A stretch of DNA of 64,000 bases. It comes from Ferrimonas balearica DSM 9799 (GTDB lineage: Bacteria > Pseudomonadota > Gammaproteobacteria > Enterobacterales > Shewanellaceae). Below the pieces are notes generated by a model, which saw only the letters and a program-made list of their open reading frames with translations, was not told the DNA's origin and searched no databases. The translations under genes and the position numbers were made by a program. Position 1 is the first letter of the stretch; each line of letters starts with the position of its first letter. Of the stretch, positions 8,706 through 17,321 are shown piece after piece. The stretch covers positions 1,364,001 through 1,428,000 of the forward strand of contig NC_014541.1 in assembly GCF_000148645.1 (NCBI RefSeq), in the 5' to 3' direction.

Positions 8706-9540
8706 CGGCCGCCTCCATGGCCAGAGCATTCAGTCCCTGGGTGTCCAGCCATTCCTGCAGATCCTGTGCGGTATCCAGACCGCCGAGGCTGAGGCCACCG
8801 ATCATCGACTGAGCCGGCAGGGCATACACCCTGGCCGCGCCGGGCAGGTGTGCCAGAAGCGGATGCTGTTCAACCAGGTCCGGCACCGCTTCGCCAGGCA
8901 TCTGTATGGTCAGCAGAGCCTGAGGCGCCAGCGCCAGGATCCCTTCGGCGGTGATGGAACGGTAGCCCTCAAAGTCCGCCAGGTTTTCTGCACCGGCCAG
9001 GGTCAGCAGGGTGTCTGCGGGCGTGCCTTTCCCGCCAATACGCAGGCCGCGCTGGCTGGAGCTCATCAGGAACAGCACTTGGGGTTTGGCGCGCGTGGCG
9101 GCGCTCTGGCGGCTCAGGCCATCCAGTTGCTGGGACACCTTGTTCACCAGCGCTTCCCCCTGGGGCTCCCGCTCCAGTACTTTGGCCAGTTCGCGAATGT
9201 GGGCCTTCAATGCCTCGCCGGTTTGTGGATTGGTCATCACCAGAACCGGAATGTCGGCCTGGCGCAGGGTGTCCAGGGTTGAGGCCGGGCCAGCGGTGTC
9301 CCCGGCCAGCACCTGGTCCGGGTTCATCGCCAGGATCCCTTCGGCGGAGAGTTGACGGTGGTAACCGAGGCGAGGCAGTTGCGGGTCGGCCAGGGTGCTG
9401 CTGACGTCGACCGCCACCAGCTGGTCGGCGGCTTCCAGCGCCACCACGATCTCGGTCAGGGCAGCATTGACGCTGACCACGCGCTCAGCGGCGTGGGCAG
9501 GAAGGGTGAGGGCGGCAAGCAGGAAAAGTGAACGGATCAT
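8698..9540 (-). CDS. hmuT: Periplasmic heme-binding protein HmuT
   Basis: Substrate-binding lipid-free periplasmic protein of the heme ABC importer. Residues 1-17 are a signal peptide ending AHA. The rest follows the class III binding-protein plan: an N-lobe beginning RVVSVNAALTEIVVALEA, PRLGYHRQLSAEGILAMNPDQVLAG, then a linking helix and a C-lobe with GGKGTPADTLLTLAGAENL. The Tyr in GYHRQ is the position expected to ligate heme in HmuT-type proteins. It overlaps exbD and hmuU by four and eight bases, showing tight translational coupling. Confidence 0.93.
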   Translation of the reverse strand: MIRSLFLLAALTLPAHAAERVVSVNAALTEIVVALEAADQLVAVDVSSTLADPQLPRLGYHRQLSAEGILAMNPDQVLAGDTAGPASTLDTLRQADIPVLVMTNPQTGEALKAHIRELAKVLEREPQGEALVNKVSQQLDGLSRQSAATRAKPQVLFLMSSSQRGLRIGGKGTPADTLLTLAGAENLADFEGYRSITAEGILALAPQALLTIQMPGEAVPDLVEQHPLLAHLPGAARVYALPAQSMIGGLSLGGLDTAQDLQEWLDTQGLNALAMEAAGE

Positions 9541-9950
9541 TGTGCGGGCTCCATAACAAATTGCACTTGCGTCAGGCCCTCGGCCTGCAGCAACGAAAAC
9601 AGTTGTAGTACCGGTTCCAGCGGTACGGTTTTGTCCCCCGCCACCAGGATGGGGCGTTGGCTCAGGTTGGGTTCGTTCAACAGGGCCTGGCGCAGGGCAT
9701 CCAGACTGGTATAGGGGGTCTTATCCAGATGCCAGTGTGGGGCGTCCGGACTCAGCGCCAGGTGCACCGGATTGGGTGGCGGCATGTCGGCGGCCTGGCT
9801 CTGGTGGTCTTCCGGCAGCTCCATCGACAGCAGGGTGGTAACTGGGTTGGCGGACAACATCAGGAACACCAGCATGATAAAGATGATGTCGATGAGCGGG
9901 GTCAGGTCGAGCCCCTCCATCATCGGCTGGGGTGGCTGTGAGCGGATCAT
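9537..9950 (-). CDS. exbD: Biopolymer transport protein ExbD
   Basis: Small inner-membrane protein (137 residues) of the TonB energy complex. One N-terminal membrane helix, LTPLIDIIFIMLVFLMLSA, holds the essential aspartate. A periplasmic domain follows, ending with the PILVAGDKTVPLEPVLQLF fold typical of ExbD/TolR. Its ATG overlaps the exbB stop (ATGA) and its own stop overlaps the hmuT start. Confidence 0.94.
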   Translation of the reverse strand: MIRSQPPQPMMEGLDLTPLIDIIFIMLVFLMLSANPVTTLLSMELPEDHQSQAADMPPPNPVHLALSPDAPHWHLDKTPYTSLDALRQALLNEPNLSQRPILVAGDKTVPLEPVLQLFSLLQAEGLTQVQFVMEPAQ

Positions 9951-10600
9951 GATGCGGCCACCCGTGTTAGCCGGGGGCGAGGCTCAGACTGGGGCAGTTC
10001 CGCGCTGTCCATCTGCAAGTGACAGTGGTTGAGGATATGTTCCACGGCCCCGAACTGGTGGTCCGTCAGCACCCCCAGCAGGTGGGCTGAAGCAATGGCG
10101 GGCAGGGCAATGGCCAGTCCGGCAGCAGTGGTGCCCATGGCCAGCCCTAAGCCTTCAGCCAGCATCGCCGGGGTGGCGGGGCCGCCGCTGTTGGCCAGCG
10201 TTTCAAACATGGTGATCAGGCCGATGACGGTGCCAAGCAGACCCAGCAGCGGCGCAATGACACCAACGGCGGTCAGCAGGCGCAGGTTGGTGTTGGCGCG
10301 GCGGCGGGCCGCCGTCAACCACAGGCTGAGCAGGGCTTCCCGGTCATCTTTGCTGGCACTTTGGTGCTTAAGCAGCAGGGCGATGCCTTCCGCCGCCAGG
10401 CCTCGGCGTTGCGCTACCGACGTCTTCAGTGTCCCGGCATCGTGCAGGGGTAAGTGCTTAAGCCAGCCGTGGCGTCCGGGCCAGAAGTGCACCATCAGTG
10501 CCAGCGCCCGCTGAAGCAGCAACACCAATCCAAACACTGAACACAGCAACAGGGGCCAGGTCATCACCCCAAGCTTGGCGTGGAGCAGGTCAAACAGCAT
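9947..10600 (-). CDS. exbB: MotA/TolQ/ExbB proton channel protein ExbB
   Basis: Proton-channel partner of ExbD in the TonB complex. The 217-residue protein has three membrane segments: LGVMTWPLLLCSVFGLVLLL, then after a cytoplasmic loop the conserved LLTAVGVIAPLLGLLGTVIGLI, then TAAGLAIALPAIASAHLL. The start is the ATG at 10600, with GAGGA seven bases upstream. Lies 20 bases after tonB. Confidence 0.94.
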   Translation of the reverse strand: MLFDLLHAKLGVMTWPLLLCSVFGLVLLLQRALALMVHFWPGRHGWLKHLPLHDAGTLKTSVAQRRGLAAEGIALLLKHQSASKDDREALLSLWLTAARRRANTNLRLLTAVGVIAPLLGLLGTVIGLITMFETLANSGGPATPAMLAEGLGLAMGTTAAGLAIALPAIASAHLLGVLTDHQFGAVEHILNHCHLQMDSAELPQSEPRPRLTRVAAS

Positions 10601-10620
10601 CAAATTGTCCTCGGGTTCTA

Positions 10621-11310
10621 TCAGTTCAGTTCAAAGCGCACCGGCACCCGAACCCGGGACTCATCCACCCCGGGCATGGGGGCAAACTGCCACTGGGCGA
10701 CGGCCACCAGGGCGCTGTCATCCAGTTGGGTTACACCGGAGCTGGTCAGTACTTCGATGTGGGTTTGCTGGCCGTGGCTGTCGAGCCATACCTCGATCCA
10801 GACTTCGCCTTGTAAGCCCCGCCGCTTGGCGGCTCTGGGGTAGCGCGGCTGCACCGGAGGCGCGGTCAGGGCGGGCTTTCCCTGGAGCGGCGGTGCGGCG
10901 TTGGGCTCAGGGTGGGCCTGGTCGCTTTGCGCCGCTTCTGCCAGCGTGTCGTTTGTGGGGATGGGTTCTGTCACAGCCATCGCTTGGGTTGGCGGGGGAG
11001 CAACCGGAGTGGAGGGGGCTACCGGTCGAGGCTTTGGCTGGACGACCGGTTGAGGCTTGGGCTCCGGTCTGGGCTCAAGTTTAGGTTGCGGTTTGGGCCG
11101 GGGCGCCGGTTTCGGTTCTGGAGCGGCTTTCGGCGGCGTGGGCTTGGCCGGACGCAGGGCCGCTTCCGCTAACAGGGAGACCGCCATGGGACTGATGCTG
11201 GTGACGCCCGGCTTGGGCAGCACCAGTGGCGGTGTTGGCATCAGCAGCAGCGCGTGCAGCGCCAGTGTGAGCAGCAGGGCGGGCCAGAGCCAGGACGTAT
11301 CAGTGTGCAT
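10621..11310 (-). CDS. tonB: Energy transducer TonB
   Basis: Couples the proton motive force to outer-membrane receptors. One N-terminal membrane anchor (WLWPALLLTLALHALLLM, with the SxxxH-like face), a long Pro/Lys/Glu periplasmic spacer (about residues 55-105, repeated KPxP/EPxP), and a C-terminal TonB domain with PVQPRYPRAAKRRGLQGEV and a final VRVPVRFEL strand. It is the first gene of the minus-strand heme operon and is divergent from hutX. A Fur-like site sits in the shared promoter region. Confidence 0.95.
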   Translation of the reverse strand: MHTDTSWLWPALLLTLALHALLLMPTPPLVLPKPGVTSISPMAVSLLAEAALRPAKPTPPKAAPEPKPAPRPKPQPKLEPRPEPKPQPVVQPKPRPVAPSTPVAPPPTQAMAVTEPIPTNDTLAEAAQSDQAHPEPNAAPPLQGKPALTAPPVQPRYPRAAKRRGLQGEVWIEVWLDSHGQQTHIEVLTSSGVTQLDDSALVAVAQWQFAPMPGVDESRVRVPVRFELN

Positions 11311-11382
11311 CGCAGTGTTACGGCATCGGTGAGTGAAAGTTCAGATTGGGGCTGAGTATGTGATCGTTTGAATGCTATTGCA

Positions 11383-11401
11383 AATGAGATCGATTTCGAT
11401 T
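11383..11401. promoter_or_regulatory. Fur-box-like site in the tonB/hutX divergent promoter
   Basis: AATGAGATCGATTTCGATT matches the 19-base Fur consensus AATGATAATCATTATCATT at 12 of 19 positions. A weaker overlapping match (10 of 19) begins at 11371. It lies between the divergent starts at 11310 and 11469, where iron repression of both heme arms is expected. Assigned by eye. Confidence 0.55.
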
Positions 11402-11468
11402 TAGATCGTATCAATCGATTTTGTTGTACCGGTGGATGCACCGCCGGTGCCGTTTCAGGAGAGGTAAC

Positions 11469-11984
11469 ATGATTGAACTGCAACAGGCGGTAGCCAAGGC
11501 GCTTGATGCCAGCCCCGGCGCCACCACATCTCAGTTGGCGCTGGACCTTGGGGTGAGCGAAGCCAGTGTGGTGGCGGCCCTGCCCGACAACATGAGTGTG
11601 CCGTTGGACATCGACCTGTTGGATGAACTGCTGGCAGAGCTGCCGGAGTGGGGCCCCATGACCACCATCGTATTTGCCGGTGGCAGCGTGTTTGAGTTCA
11701 AGTGCCCCTTTCCGAAAGGCAAAAGCGCCTACGGCTACTACAACCTGATGGGCAAGCATGGCTTCGAGGGCCATCTGAAGCTCGATAACGTCGGCAGCAT
11801 CTACCTGGTCAGCCGGGCCCACCGGGGCGCCGAGAGCCACAGTTTCCAATTCTTCACCCACCGGGGTGAGCTGGTATTCAAGCTCTTCCTGGGTCGGGAT
11901 AAGGCGCGCAAGCTGCTGCCTGAGCAGTTGCAGCGCTTTGCCCAATACCGTTCCAAAGCCCAACCGGAAAAGGTCGAATCATGA
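11469..11984 (+). CDS. hutX: Heme utilization carrier protein HutX/HugX
   Basis: Cytosolic heme-binding carrier of 171 residues. HutX hands heme to HutZ in Vibrio. Family features visible are the short N-terminal helical part (LALDLGVSEASVVAALP), LLAELPEWGPMTTIVF, GSVFEFKCPFPKGKSAYGYYNL and SIYLVSRAHRGAESHSFQFF. I chose the ATG at 11469 because AGGAGAGG stands just upstream. Its stop overlaps the hutZ ATG (ATGA), so the two are translationally coupled. Confidence 0.92.
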   Translation: MIELQQAVAKALDASPGATTSQLALDLGVSEASVVAALPDNMSVPLDIDLLDELLAELPEWGPMTTIVFAGGSVFEFKCPFPKGKSAYGYYNLMGKHGFEGHLKLDNVGSIYLVSRAHRGAESHSFQFFTHRGELVFKLFLGRDKARKLLPEQLQRFAQYRSKAQPEKVES

Positions 11985-12526
11985 GTCAAGACGACAAGCA
12001 GCAGCGCCTCGATAGCAAATTGAGCGAAGAGGTGGCCGAATTCAAAGCGGAGCGCAAAACTCTGCAGCTGGCGACCAGTGACGAGCAGGGTGACCCCCAC
12101 GCCAGCTACTGCCCCTTCGCCTGGACAGAGCAGGGGATCTGGGTATTGGTGAGTGATCTGGCCAAGCACAGCGCCAACCTGAAACGCCAGGCTACTGCGT
12201 CCATGATGCTGCTGGAAGATGAGTCAGAGAGTCGGCACCTGTTTGCCCGACGGCGCCTCACGATGGATGCCGGAGTGACCCTGGTGGAACGTGGCACTGG
12301 CGATTGGCAGAACGGCGTTGATGCCCTGCGTACCCGCTTCGGTGAGATGATCGACAACCTGTCGGCCTTGACCGACTTCCACCTGTTTCTGCTGGTGCCG
12401 GAGGAGGGGCGTTACGTTAAAGGCTTTGGCCAGGCATTTGTGGTCTATGGCGCGGAGCTGAACCGCTTTGAGTGGATGCGGGAAAAGGGCCATGGCGGCA
12501 ACATCAGTGAAGAGGATGCGGCGTAA
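11981..12526 (+). CDS. hutZ: Heme-degrading protein HutZ/HugZ
   Basis: Split-barrel flavin-like fold protein of 181 residues that binds and oxidatively degrades heme in the HugZ/HutZ group. Visible features: LQLATSDEQGDPHASYCPF at the start of the barrel, HLFARRRLTMDAGV, LLVPEEGRYVKGFGQAF, and the C-terminal REKGHGG whose histidine corresponds to the heme ligand of HutZ proteins. Coupled to hutX and followed by the receptor gene. No hutW/hugW (radical SAM) gene is present in the locus. Confidence 0.92.
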   Translation: MSQDDKQQRLDSKLSEEVAEFKAERKTLQLATSDEQGDPHASYCPFAWTEQGIWVLVSDLAKHSANLKRQATASMMLLEDESESRHLFARRRLTMDAGVTLVERGTGDWQNGVDALRTRFGEMIDNLSALTDFHLFLLVPEEGRYVKGFGQAFVVYGAELNRFEWMREKGHGGNISEEDAA

Positions 12527-12558
12527 GCGCTGAAATCTGACCCCCCATTTCCAGCAAT

Positions 12559-12598
12559 ACATGCCCGAACCGCCTTAACTGGCGGTTTTGGCGCATGT
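12559..12598 (+). terminator. Long hairpin between hutZ and the receptor gene
   Basis: A nested stem: outer ACATGC/GCATGT and inner AACCGCC/GGCGGTT around a TTAACT loop. No T tract follows the outer arm, so it may be a weak terminator or an RNA stability element. Confidence 0.35.
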
Positions 12599-12671
12599 CA
12601 AAAAATGCCAATTAAAACAAATGGTTAAAAACAGAAGAAAAGGGTTTACTTGCTCACTATACGATCACTAG

Positions 12672-12690
12672 AATGCAAATCGTTCGCATT
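12672..12690. promoter_or_regulatory. Fur-box-like palindrome upstream of the heme receptor
   Basis: AATGCAAATCGTTCGCATT matches the 19-base Fur consensus at 14 of 19 positions and lies within a longer inverted repeat (ATGCAAAT / ATTTGCAT, seven-base spacer, 12673-12695). It lies 30 bases before the receptor ATG, next to a plausible -10 region, so the receptor likely has its own iron-regulated promoter. Confidence 0.65.
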
Positions 12691-12720
12691 TGCATGTGGG
12701 ATTCAAGGAGAGCGTGAACC

Positions 12721-14913
12721 ATGGTTAAGGTTTCCAAGGTAGCCGTCAGCGTGTTGCTGGCCATCAGCCCGTCCGTGATGGCTGAGGCCGTGCCGGTTAC
12801 CCAGTTCGATCAGGTGGTGGTGTCTGCCAGCCGCGGTGAGGAACAGAAGGCCCAGGACGTCCCCGCCAGCATGGTGGTGATCACTGAGGAGAAGATTGAG
12901 CGCGAGCAGGCCGCCTCCGTGGCCGACCTGGTCAAATATGAGCCGGGCGTCAGCGTGTCGGGCAGCGGTCGCTTCGGTGGCAGCAGCGTCAACATTCGCG
13001 GCATTGAGGGCAACCGGGTCAAGATCCTGATCGACGGTGTTGATCAGCCCAGCGAGTACGATTCGGGCACCGAGTTTATGCGTGCCGGTCGTAACTTCGT
13101 CGATGTGGATACCCTGAAACGGGTGGAGATCATCAAAAGCCCCGCGTCCAGCCTGTACGGTTCAGACGCCCTTGGCGGCGTGGTGGCGTACACCACCAAG
13201 GACCCCGCTGATTACCTGGGCCCCGATAACCGCTTTGGCGGCAGCGCCAAGGTGGCCTACCACGGCGACAGTGAAACCTGGTCGGAAACCCTGGCTCTGG
13301 CGGGCCGCACCGGTGGGTTGGAAGCCCTGCTTCAGTACACCCGTCGTGACGGTCATGAGCTGGATAACCAGGGCACCCAAGGGGGCATCAGTGATGAGCG
13401 TACCCAGCCAAACCCGCTCGACATCAGCTCTGACAGCCTGCTGGGTAAGTTGATCTACAAAGGCTTTGAAGACCACGAGATTGGCCTGGTGGCGGATCTC
13501 TACGCTGAGCAGAGTGAAAGCGACCTGCTGACCGAAAACGATGGTGCCCCCGGTGAAGAGGGCGTGACCTACGCCAACCAGCGCTCCGACGACAGTGCCG
13601 ACCGCCTGCGCCTTGGCCTGTACCATCGCATCGACAAAGACACCCTGCTGTTTGACCGCCTCAAATGGCAGCTGGATTGGCAGCAGAGCGAGACCACGCA
13701 AACCACCTACAACTGGTACCAGTACACTGGTGATCGTCGTCTTGACCGACAGTACGATGAGGACCGTCTGGGCTTTACTCTGGACCTGCATAAGTCGCTG
13801 ACCACCGGTGCCATCAGCCACACCTTCAGCTACGGTGCGGAATACGAAGACCGCTCACTGGAGAATCACAACACCACCACGGTGTACGCCACGGGCGACG
13901 TCACCGAGTCCCGCTACGTACCGAAAGCCGATGCCACCAGCTACGGCATTTATCTGCAGGATGAGATGGTGTGGGGCGCCCTGCGGATCACCCCGGGGGT
14001 TCGTTACGACAACTTCCGGATGACCCCCAACAAGGATGACCTCTACCACTACCCGGAGACCTTTGAGGACCACAAGAGCGATAAGGTGACCTGGCGTCTT
14101 GGCGCGCTGTACCAGATCAGCGATAACGTGGCGGTGTTTGGTCAGTACGCCCAGGGGTTCCGGGCGCCGGATCTGAAGGAGATGTACTACGCCGAGGACA
14201 GTGGTCGGGGCTACGCGTTGTTGCCGAACTCGGAGTTGGACCCGGAGCAGAGCGACGCTTATGAGCTGGGCCTGCGCCTCAGTGGCAGCTACGGCGCCAT
14301 GGAGCTGGTGGGTTTCTACAACGACTACCAGGACTTCATTGAGCAGACCGTCGCCTACGGTGATCCGGCTTACCCCTATGGCCTGTTCCAGTACAACAAC
14401 GTGGCAGAAGCCACCATCAAGGGGGCGGAACTGTCCGCCGAGCTGTGGCTGGATGCCATGGGGGCGCCGGAGGGCTGGGTGATGAACCTGGCGGTGGCCT
14501 ACGCGGATGGGGAAGGCAAAGACGATGCTGACAGTGCTGAGCGCCCGCTCAACTCGGTGAATCCCTGGAGTTCGGTGATTGGCCTGGCGTATGACCACAG
14601 CTCTGAGCGCTGGGGTGGGGCACTGAACCTGACCTACAGCGCCGCCAAAGACAGCGATGACATTGCGCCGCCCACCGACTTTATGGGCAATCCGCAAGAG
14701 GCCTTTGCCACCGACTCCTACACCGTGGTGGACCTGTTGGCCTACTACAAGCCGATGGAAAATCTGACTCTGCGTGCGGGCGTGGAGAACCTGTTCGATG
14801 AGGTCTACATCCAGTGGCAGGATGTGGCGGGGATGGAAGCCGGTCGCAGCTATATGGATCGCTACACCCAACCGGGTCGCAACTTCAACGTCAGTGTGAA
14901 GTTTGATTTCTGA
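12721..14913 (+). CDS. TonB-dependent heme/hemoglobin receptor (HugA/HutA type)
   Basis: Outer-membrane receptor of 730 residues. A signal peptide (1-21), a TonB-box region (FDQVVVSASRGEE), a plug with VNIRGIEGNRVKILIDGVDQP and SSLYGSDALGGVVAY, and a 22-strand barrel ending in aromatic residue F (NFNVSVKFDF). GFRAPDLKEMYY followed by a NxxLDPEQS-type motif is the FRAP/NPxL signature of bacterial heme receptors. It is downstream of hutXZ, preceded by a Fur-like site and followed by a strong terminator. The exact substrate (heme, hemoglobin or hemophore) is not determined. Confidence 0.93.
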   Translation: MVKVSKVAVSVLLAISPSVMAEAVPVTQFDQVVVSASRGEEQKAQDVPASMVVITEEKIEREQAASVADLVKYEPGVSVSGSGRFGGSSVNIRGIEGNRVKILIDGVDQPSEYDSGTEFMRAGRNFVDVDTLKRVEIIKSPASSLYGSDALGGVVAYTTKDPADYLGPDNRFGGSAKVAYHGDSETWSETLALAGRTGGLEALLQYTRRDGHELDNQGTQGGISDERTQPNPLDISSDSLLGKLIYKGFEDHEIGLVADLYAEQSESDLLTENDGAPGEEGVTYANQRSDDSADRLRLGLYHRIDKDTLLFDRLKWQLDWQQSETTQTTYNWYQYTGDRRLDRQYDEDRLGFTLDLHKSLTTGAISHTFSYGAEYEDRSLENHNTTTVYATGDVTESRYVPKADATSYGIYLQDEMVWGALRITPGVRYDNFRMTPNKDDLYHYPETFEDHKSDKVTWRLGALYQISDNVAVFGQYAQGFRAPDLKEMYYAEDSGRGYALLPNSELDPEQSDAYELGLRLSGSYGAMELVGFYNDYQDFIEQTVAYGDPAYPYGLFQYNNVAEATIKGAELSAELWLDAMGAPEGWVMNLAVAYADGEGKDDADSAERPLNSVNPWSSVIGLAYDHSSERWGGALNLTYSAAKDSDDIAPPTDFMGNPQEAFATDSYTVVDLLAYYKPMENLTLRAGVENLFDEVYIQWQDVAGMEAGRSYMDRYTQPGRNFNVSVKFDF

Positions 14914-14939
14914 TTAAGCCGTTGTTGAACCAAAAGAAA

Positions 14940-14965
14940 AGCCCCCGAACATCGGGGGCTTTTTG
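14940..14965. terminator. Terminator between heme receptor and gntP
   Basis: Stem AGCCCCCGA / TCGGGGGCT, three-base loop, then a run of T; an A-rich stretch on the left side makes it usable from the minus strand as well, ending gntP. Confidence 0.9.
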
Positions 14966-14986
14966 CGTTTGAGTCAGAACCAGGGA

Positions 14987-16459
14987 TCAGGCTTTGGCCG
15001 GTACGGCCGGGGCCTCAGCGCCTTGCTTCTTCACCCACAGCAGCAGACCGGCCAGGGTGGCAACCGGGATGACCACGTCAAACAGGGTGCCGGCGGAACC
15101 GAACATCAGGTTCAGGGCGGTCACCATGGTGGCACCGATGGCCCAGGCGATCATGGCGGTCACACACCAGATCTCCATCTGGGCTTTGGTGTCGTCTACA
15201 CCCAGGGTACGGGTCACAACGTGGAAGTAGGAGTCGTTAAAGTGGCTGAAACCGATGGAACCCACGGCACAGGCCAGGGCCACAAACACCGGTTCCAGAC
15301 CCAGACCGGCCACCATCGGGGCGGTGATGGTGGCAGCGGTGATCATGGCCACGGTGGCGGAGCCCTGAGCCAGGCGCAGCAGGGAGGCGATGGCCAGCGG
15401 CACCAGGATCGGCGGCAGGCCGGTCGCGGCGATGCTTTCAGCGATCACGTCACCGGCACCGGAGGCACGCAGTACGGCGCCCATGGCACCACCGGCACCG
15501 GTGACCAGCAGGATGATGCCGGTGGAGGAGACGCCCGCTTCCATGGACTGAATCACTTCCTCACGGGGCATCTTGGAGGTCAGGCCGTACAGGGCGATCA
15601 GCAGGCCGATGCCCACGGCGATCACCGGGTGACCCACCAGGTCGATGGTGTGGTGCAGCAGGGTCGGGTCCTGGCCTTCTGCCGGGCCACCCACCAGGGT
15701 GCGGATCAGGATCAGTGCGATGGGCAGCAGGATGGGGGCGAAGGAGAGGAAGTTGCTCGGCAGCTTGGCCTCTTCGTCAGCGCTCATCTCTTTCACGCCT
15801 TTGAACAGGGTCGGCTCGGTGATCCACTCACCGTTTTCCGCCGGTACGCGGTAGTACTTCTCACCCACGCGGCGGGTGTAGAAGATGGTGCCCAGCATCA
15901 TCGGGATGGAGACGATCAGGCCCCAAACCATGTAGGAACCCAGGTCCACACCCAGCAGGGCGGCAACGCCTACCGGGCCCGGCGTCGGCGGCACCATGGC
16001 GTGGGTGATCAACAGGCCGATGGCCAGGGTGGCGCCCAGGCCAACCATGGATTTGCCGATGTTCTGGGAGATGGCGCGCACCAGGGATTGCAGCAGTACG
16101 TACGCGGAGTCACAGAATACCGGGATGGAAACCAGCACACCGGTGAAACCCAGGGCGATGTCTTCGCGGCCTTTACCGAACAGCTTGATAAAGGTGCGCG
16201 CCATGCGCTTGGCGGCGCCGGACACTTCGAAGCAGGCGCCCATCATCACGCCGAAGCCGATGATCAGGCCGATGGAGGACAGCGTGCCACCAAAGCCGGA
16301 GGTGAGGGCGGCGGTCAGGTCATTCGGCGTCATGCCGGCCAACAGACCAATGATCAGCGCAGTGATGATCATCGCCGGGAAGATGTGAATCCGGGTTTTC
16401 AACACCATGGCGAGTAGAGCCACGAGACCCGCTACAACGCCGATGATAGTGGTTTCCAT
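14987..16459 (-). CDS. gntP: GntP-family sugar-acid:H+ symporter (YgbN-like)
   Basis: Inner-membrane permease of 490 residues with about 12 hydrophobic helices. GntP family signatures include HIFPAMIITALIIGLLAGM, IGLIIGFGVMMGACFEVSGA, GFTGVLVSIPVFCDSAYVLL, HAMVPPTPGPVGVAALLGVD and the late VGSIGFSHFNDSYFHVV. Family members take up gluconate and related acids. Last gene of the ltnD-otnK-otnC-otnI operon, as ygbN is in E. coli, so the likely substrate is a four-carbon acid such as D-erythronate or L-threonate. The symbol gives the family, not a proven gluconate role. Confidence 0.9.
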   Translation of the reverse strand: METTIIGVVAGLVALLAMVLKTRIHIFPAMIITALIIGLLAGMTPNDLTAALTSGFGGTLSSIGLIIGFGVMMGACFEVSGAAKRMARTFIKLFGKGREDIALGFTGVLVSIPVFCDSAYVLLQSLVRAISQNIGKSMVGLGATLAIGLLITHAMVPPTPGPVGVAALLGVDLGSYMVWGLIVSIPMMLGTIFYTRRVGEKYYRVPAENGEWITEPTLFKGVKEMSADEEAKLPSNFLSFAPILLPIALILIRTLVGGPAEGQDPTLLHHTIDLVGHPVIAVGIGLLIALYGLTSKMPREEVIQSMEAGVSSTGIILLVTGAGGAMGAVLRASGAGDVIAESIAATGLPPILVPLAIASLLRLAQGSATVAMITAATITAPMVAGLGLEPVFVALACAVGSIGFSHFNDSYFHVVTRTLGVDDTKAQMEIWCVTAMIAWAIGATMVTALNLMFGSAGTLFDVVIPVATLAGLLLWVKKQGAEAPAVPAKA

Positions 16460-16493
16460 GAAGGTACCTTTTTCTCTTCTCTATTTAAGGTTG

Positions 16494-16517
16494 CGCCGGG
16501 CTGCTGTGCGCCCGGCG
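16494..16517 (-). repeat. Intercistronic hairpin between otnI and gntP
   Basis: Eight-base-pair GC stem CGCCGGGC / GCCCGGCG with an eight-base loop, in the gap between otnI and gntP. On the minus strand no T tract follows, so I read it as an mRNA processing or stability element that may set the gntP level, not as a terminator. Confidence 0.45.
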
Positions 16518-16541
16518 TCGTTTTGCTTGGTTTTTTTCTGG

Positions 16542-17321
16542 TTATTTCGCCAGGTAGGGTTTCACCCAACCCAGGCCAAATGCGGTGCTGTGGCGCGGTT
16601 TGTATTCGCAGCCGATGTAGCCGTCGTAGTGCTGGTCCAGCACCTCAAACAGGTGCGGGTAGTTCAGCTCGCCTTCGCTGGGTTCGTGGCGCTCCGGCAC
16701 GGAGGCGATCTGGACGTGGCCAATGTGCTGGCCCATCTGCGCTATCAGGCGGGACAGGTCGCCATCCATGATCTGGGCGTGGTAGAGGTCGAGCTGCACC
16801 TTCACGTTGGCGCGGTCGATCGCCTCCACCAGCTCTACCGCTTCCATCTGATGTGCCAGGAAGTAGCCGGGCACATCACGGTCATTGAGCGGTTCAATCT
16901 GGATGGTGATGCCGTGCTCGGCATAAAGGTCGGCGGCCCAGCGCAGGTTGTCGATAAAGGTGGCGCGGTGGGCGTCGTAGTCGTACTGGCTGTCGACGAT
17001 GCCGGCCATGGCGTGCACCTTTTTGCAGTTCAGCGCCAGGGCGTAAGCCAGGGCCTGCTCGGCATTGGCGCGGAACTCCGCTTCGCGACCCGGGATGGCG
17101 GCCATGCCACGCTCTCCGGCGTCCCAGTTGCCCGGGGGCATGTTGAACAGGGCCTGCTCCAGGCCGTGAATGGCCAGTTGCTCCGCCAGTTCGCCGCTGT
17201 CGAAGTCGTAGGGGAACAGGAACTCCACCGCGTCAAAGCCAGCGTCGGCGGCGTGGGCGAAGCGCTCCATAAAGGGCACTTCGGTGAACAGCATGGTCAG
17301 GTTGGCAGCAAACTTAGCCAT
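16542..17321 (-). CDS. otnI: 2-oxo-tetronate isomerase OtnI (YgbM)
   Basis: TIM-barrel isomerase of the hydroxypyruvate isomerase family (259 residues), interconverting 2-oxo- and 3-oxo-tetronate in the four-carbon acid pathway. Visible signatures: AANLTMLFTEVPFMERFAHA at the first strand, FNMPPGNWDAGERGMA, KKVHAMAGI, ITIQIEPLNDRDVPGYF with the catalytic glutamate, VKVQLDLYHAQIMDGDL and the late GYIGCEYKP with the second glutamate. The start overlaps the otnC stop by eight bases. Operon position identical to E. coli ygbM. Confidence 0.93.
   Translation of the reverse strand: MAKFAANLTMLFTEVPFMERFAHAADAGFDAVEFLFPYDFDSGELAEQLAIHGLEQALFNMPPGNWDAGERGMAAIPGREAEFRANAEQALAYALALNCKKVHAMAGIVDSQYDYDAHRATFIDNLRWAADLYAEHGITIQIEPLNDRDVPGYFLAHQMEAVELVEAIDRANVKVQLDLYHAQIMDGDLSRLIAQMGQHIGHVQIASVPERHEPSEGELNYPHLFEVLDQHYDGYIGCEYKPRHSTAFGLGWVKPYLAK

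Noticed and set aside
14963-16417. Long plus-strand open reading (484 codons) opposite gntP
   Set aside because: It is the antisense shadow of the clear GntP membrane protein; composition is Gly/His/Gln-rich with no domain, which is typical of a shadow in GC-rich DNA.
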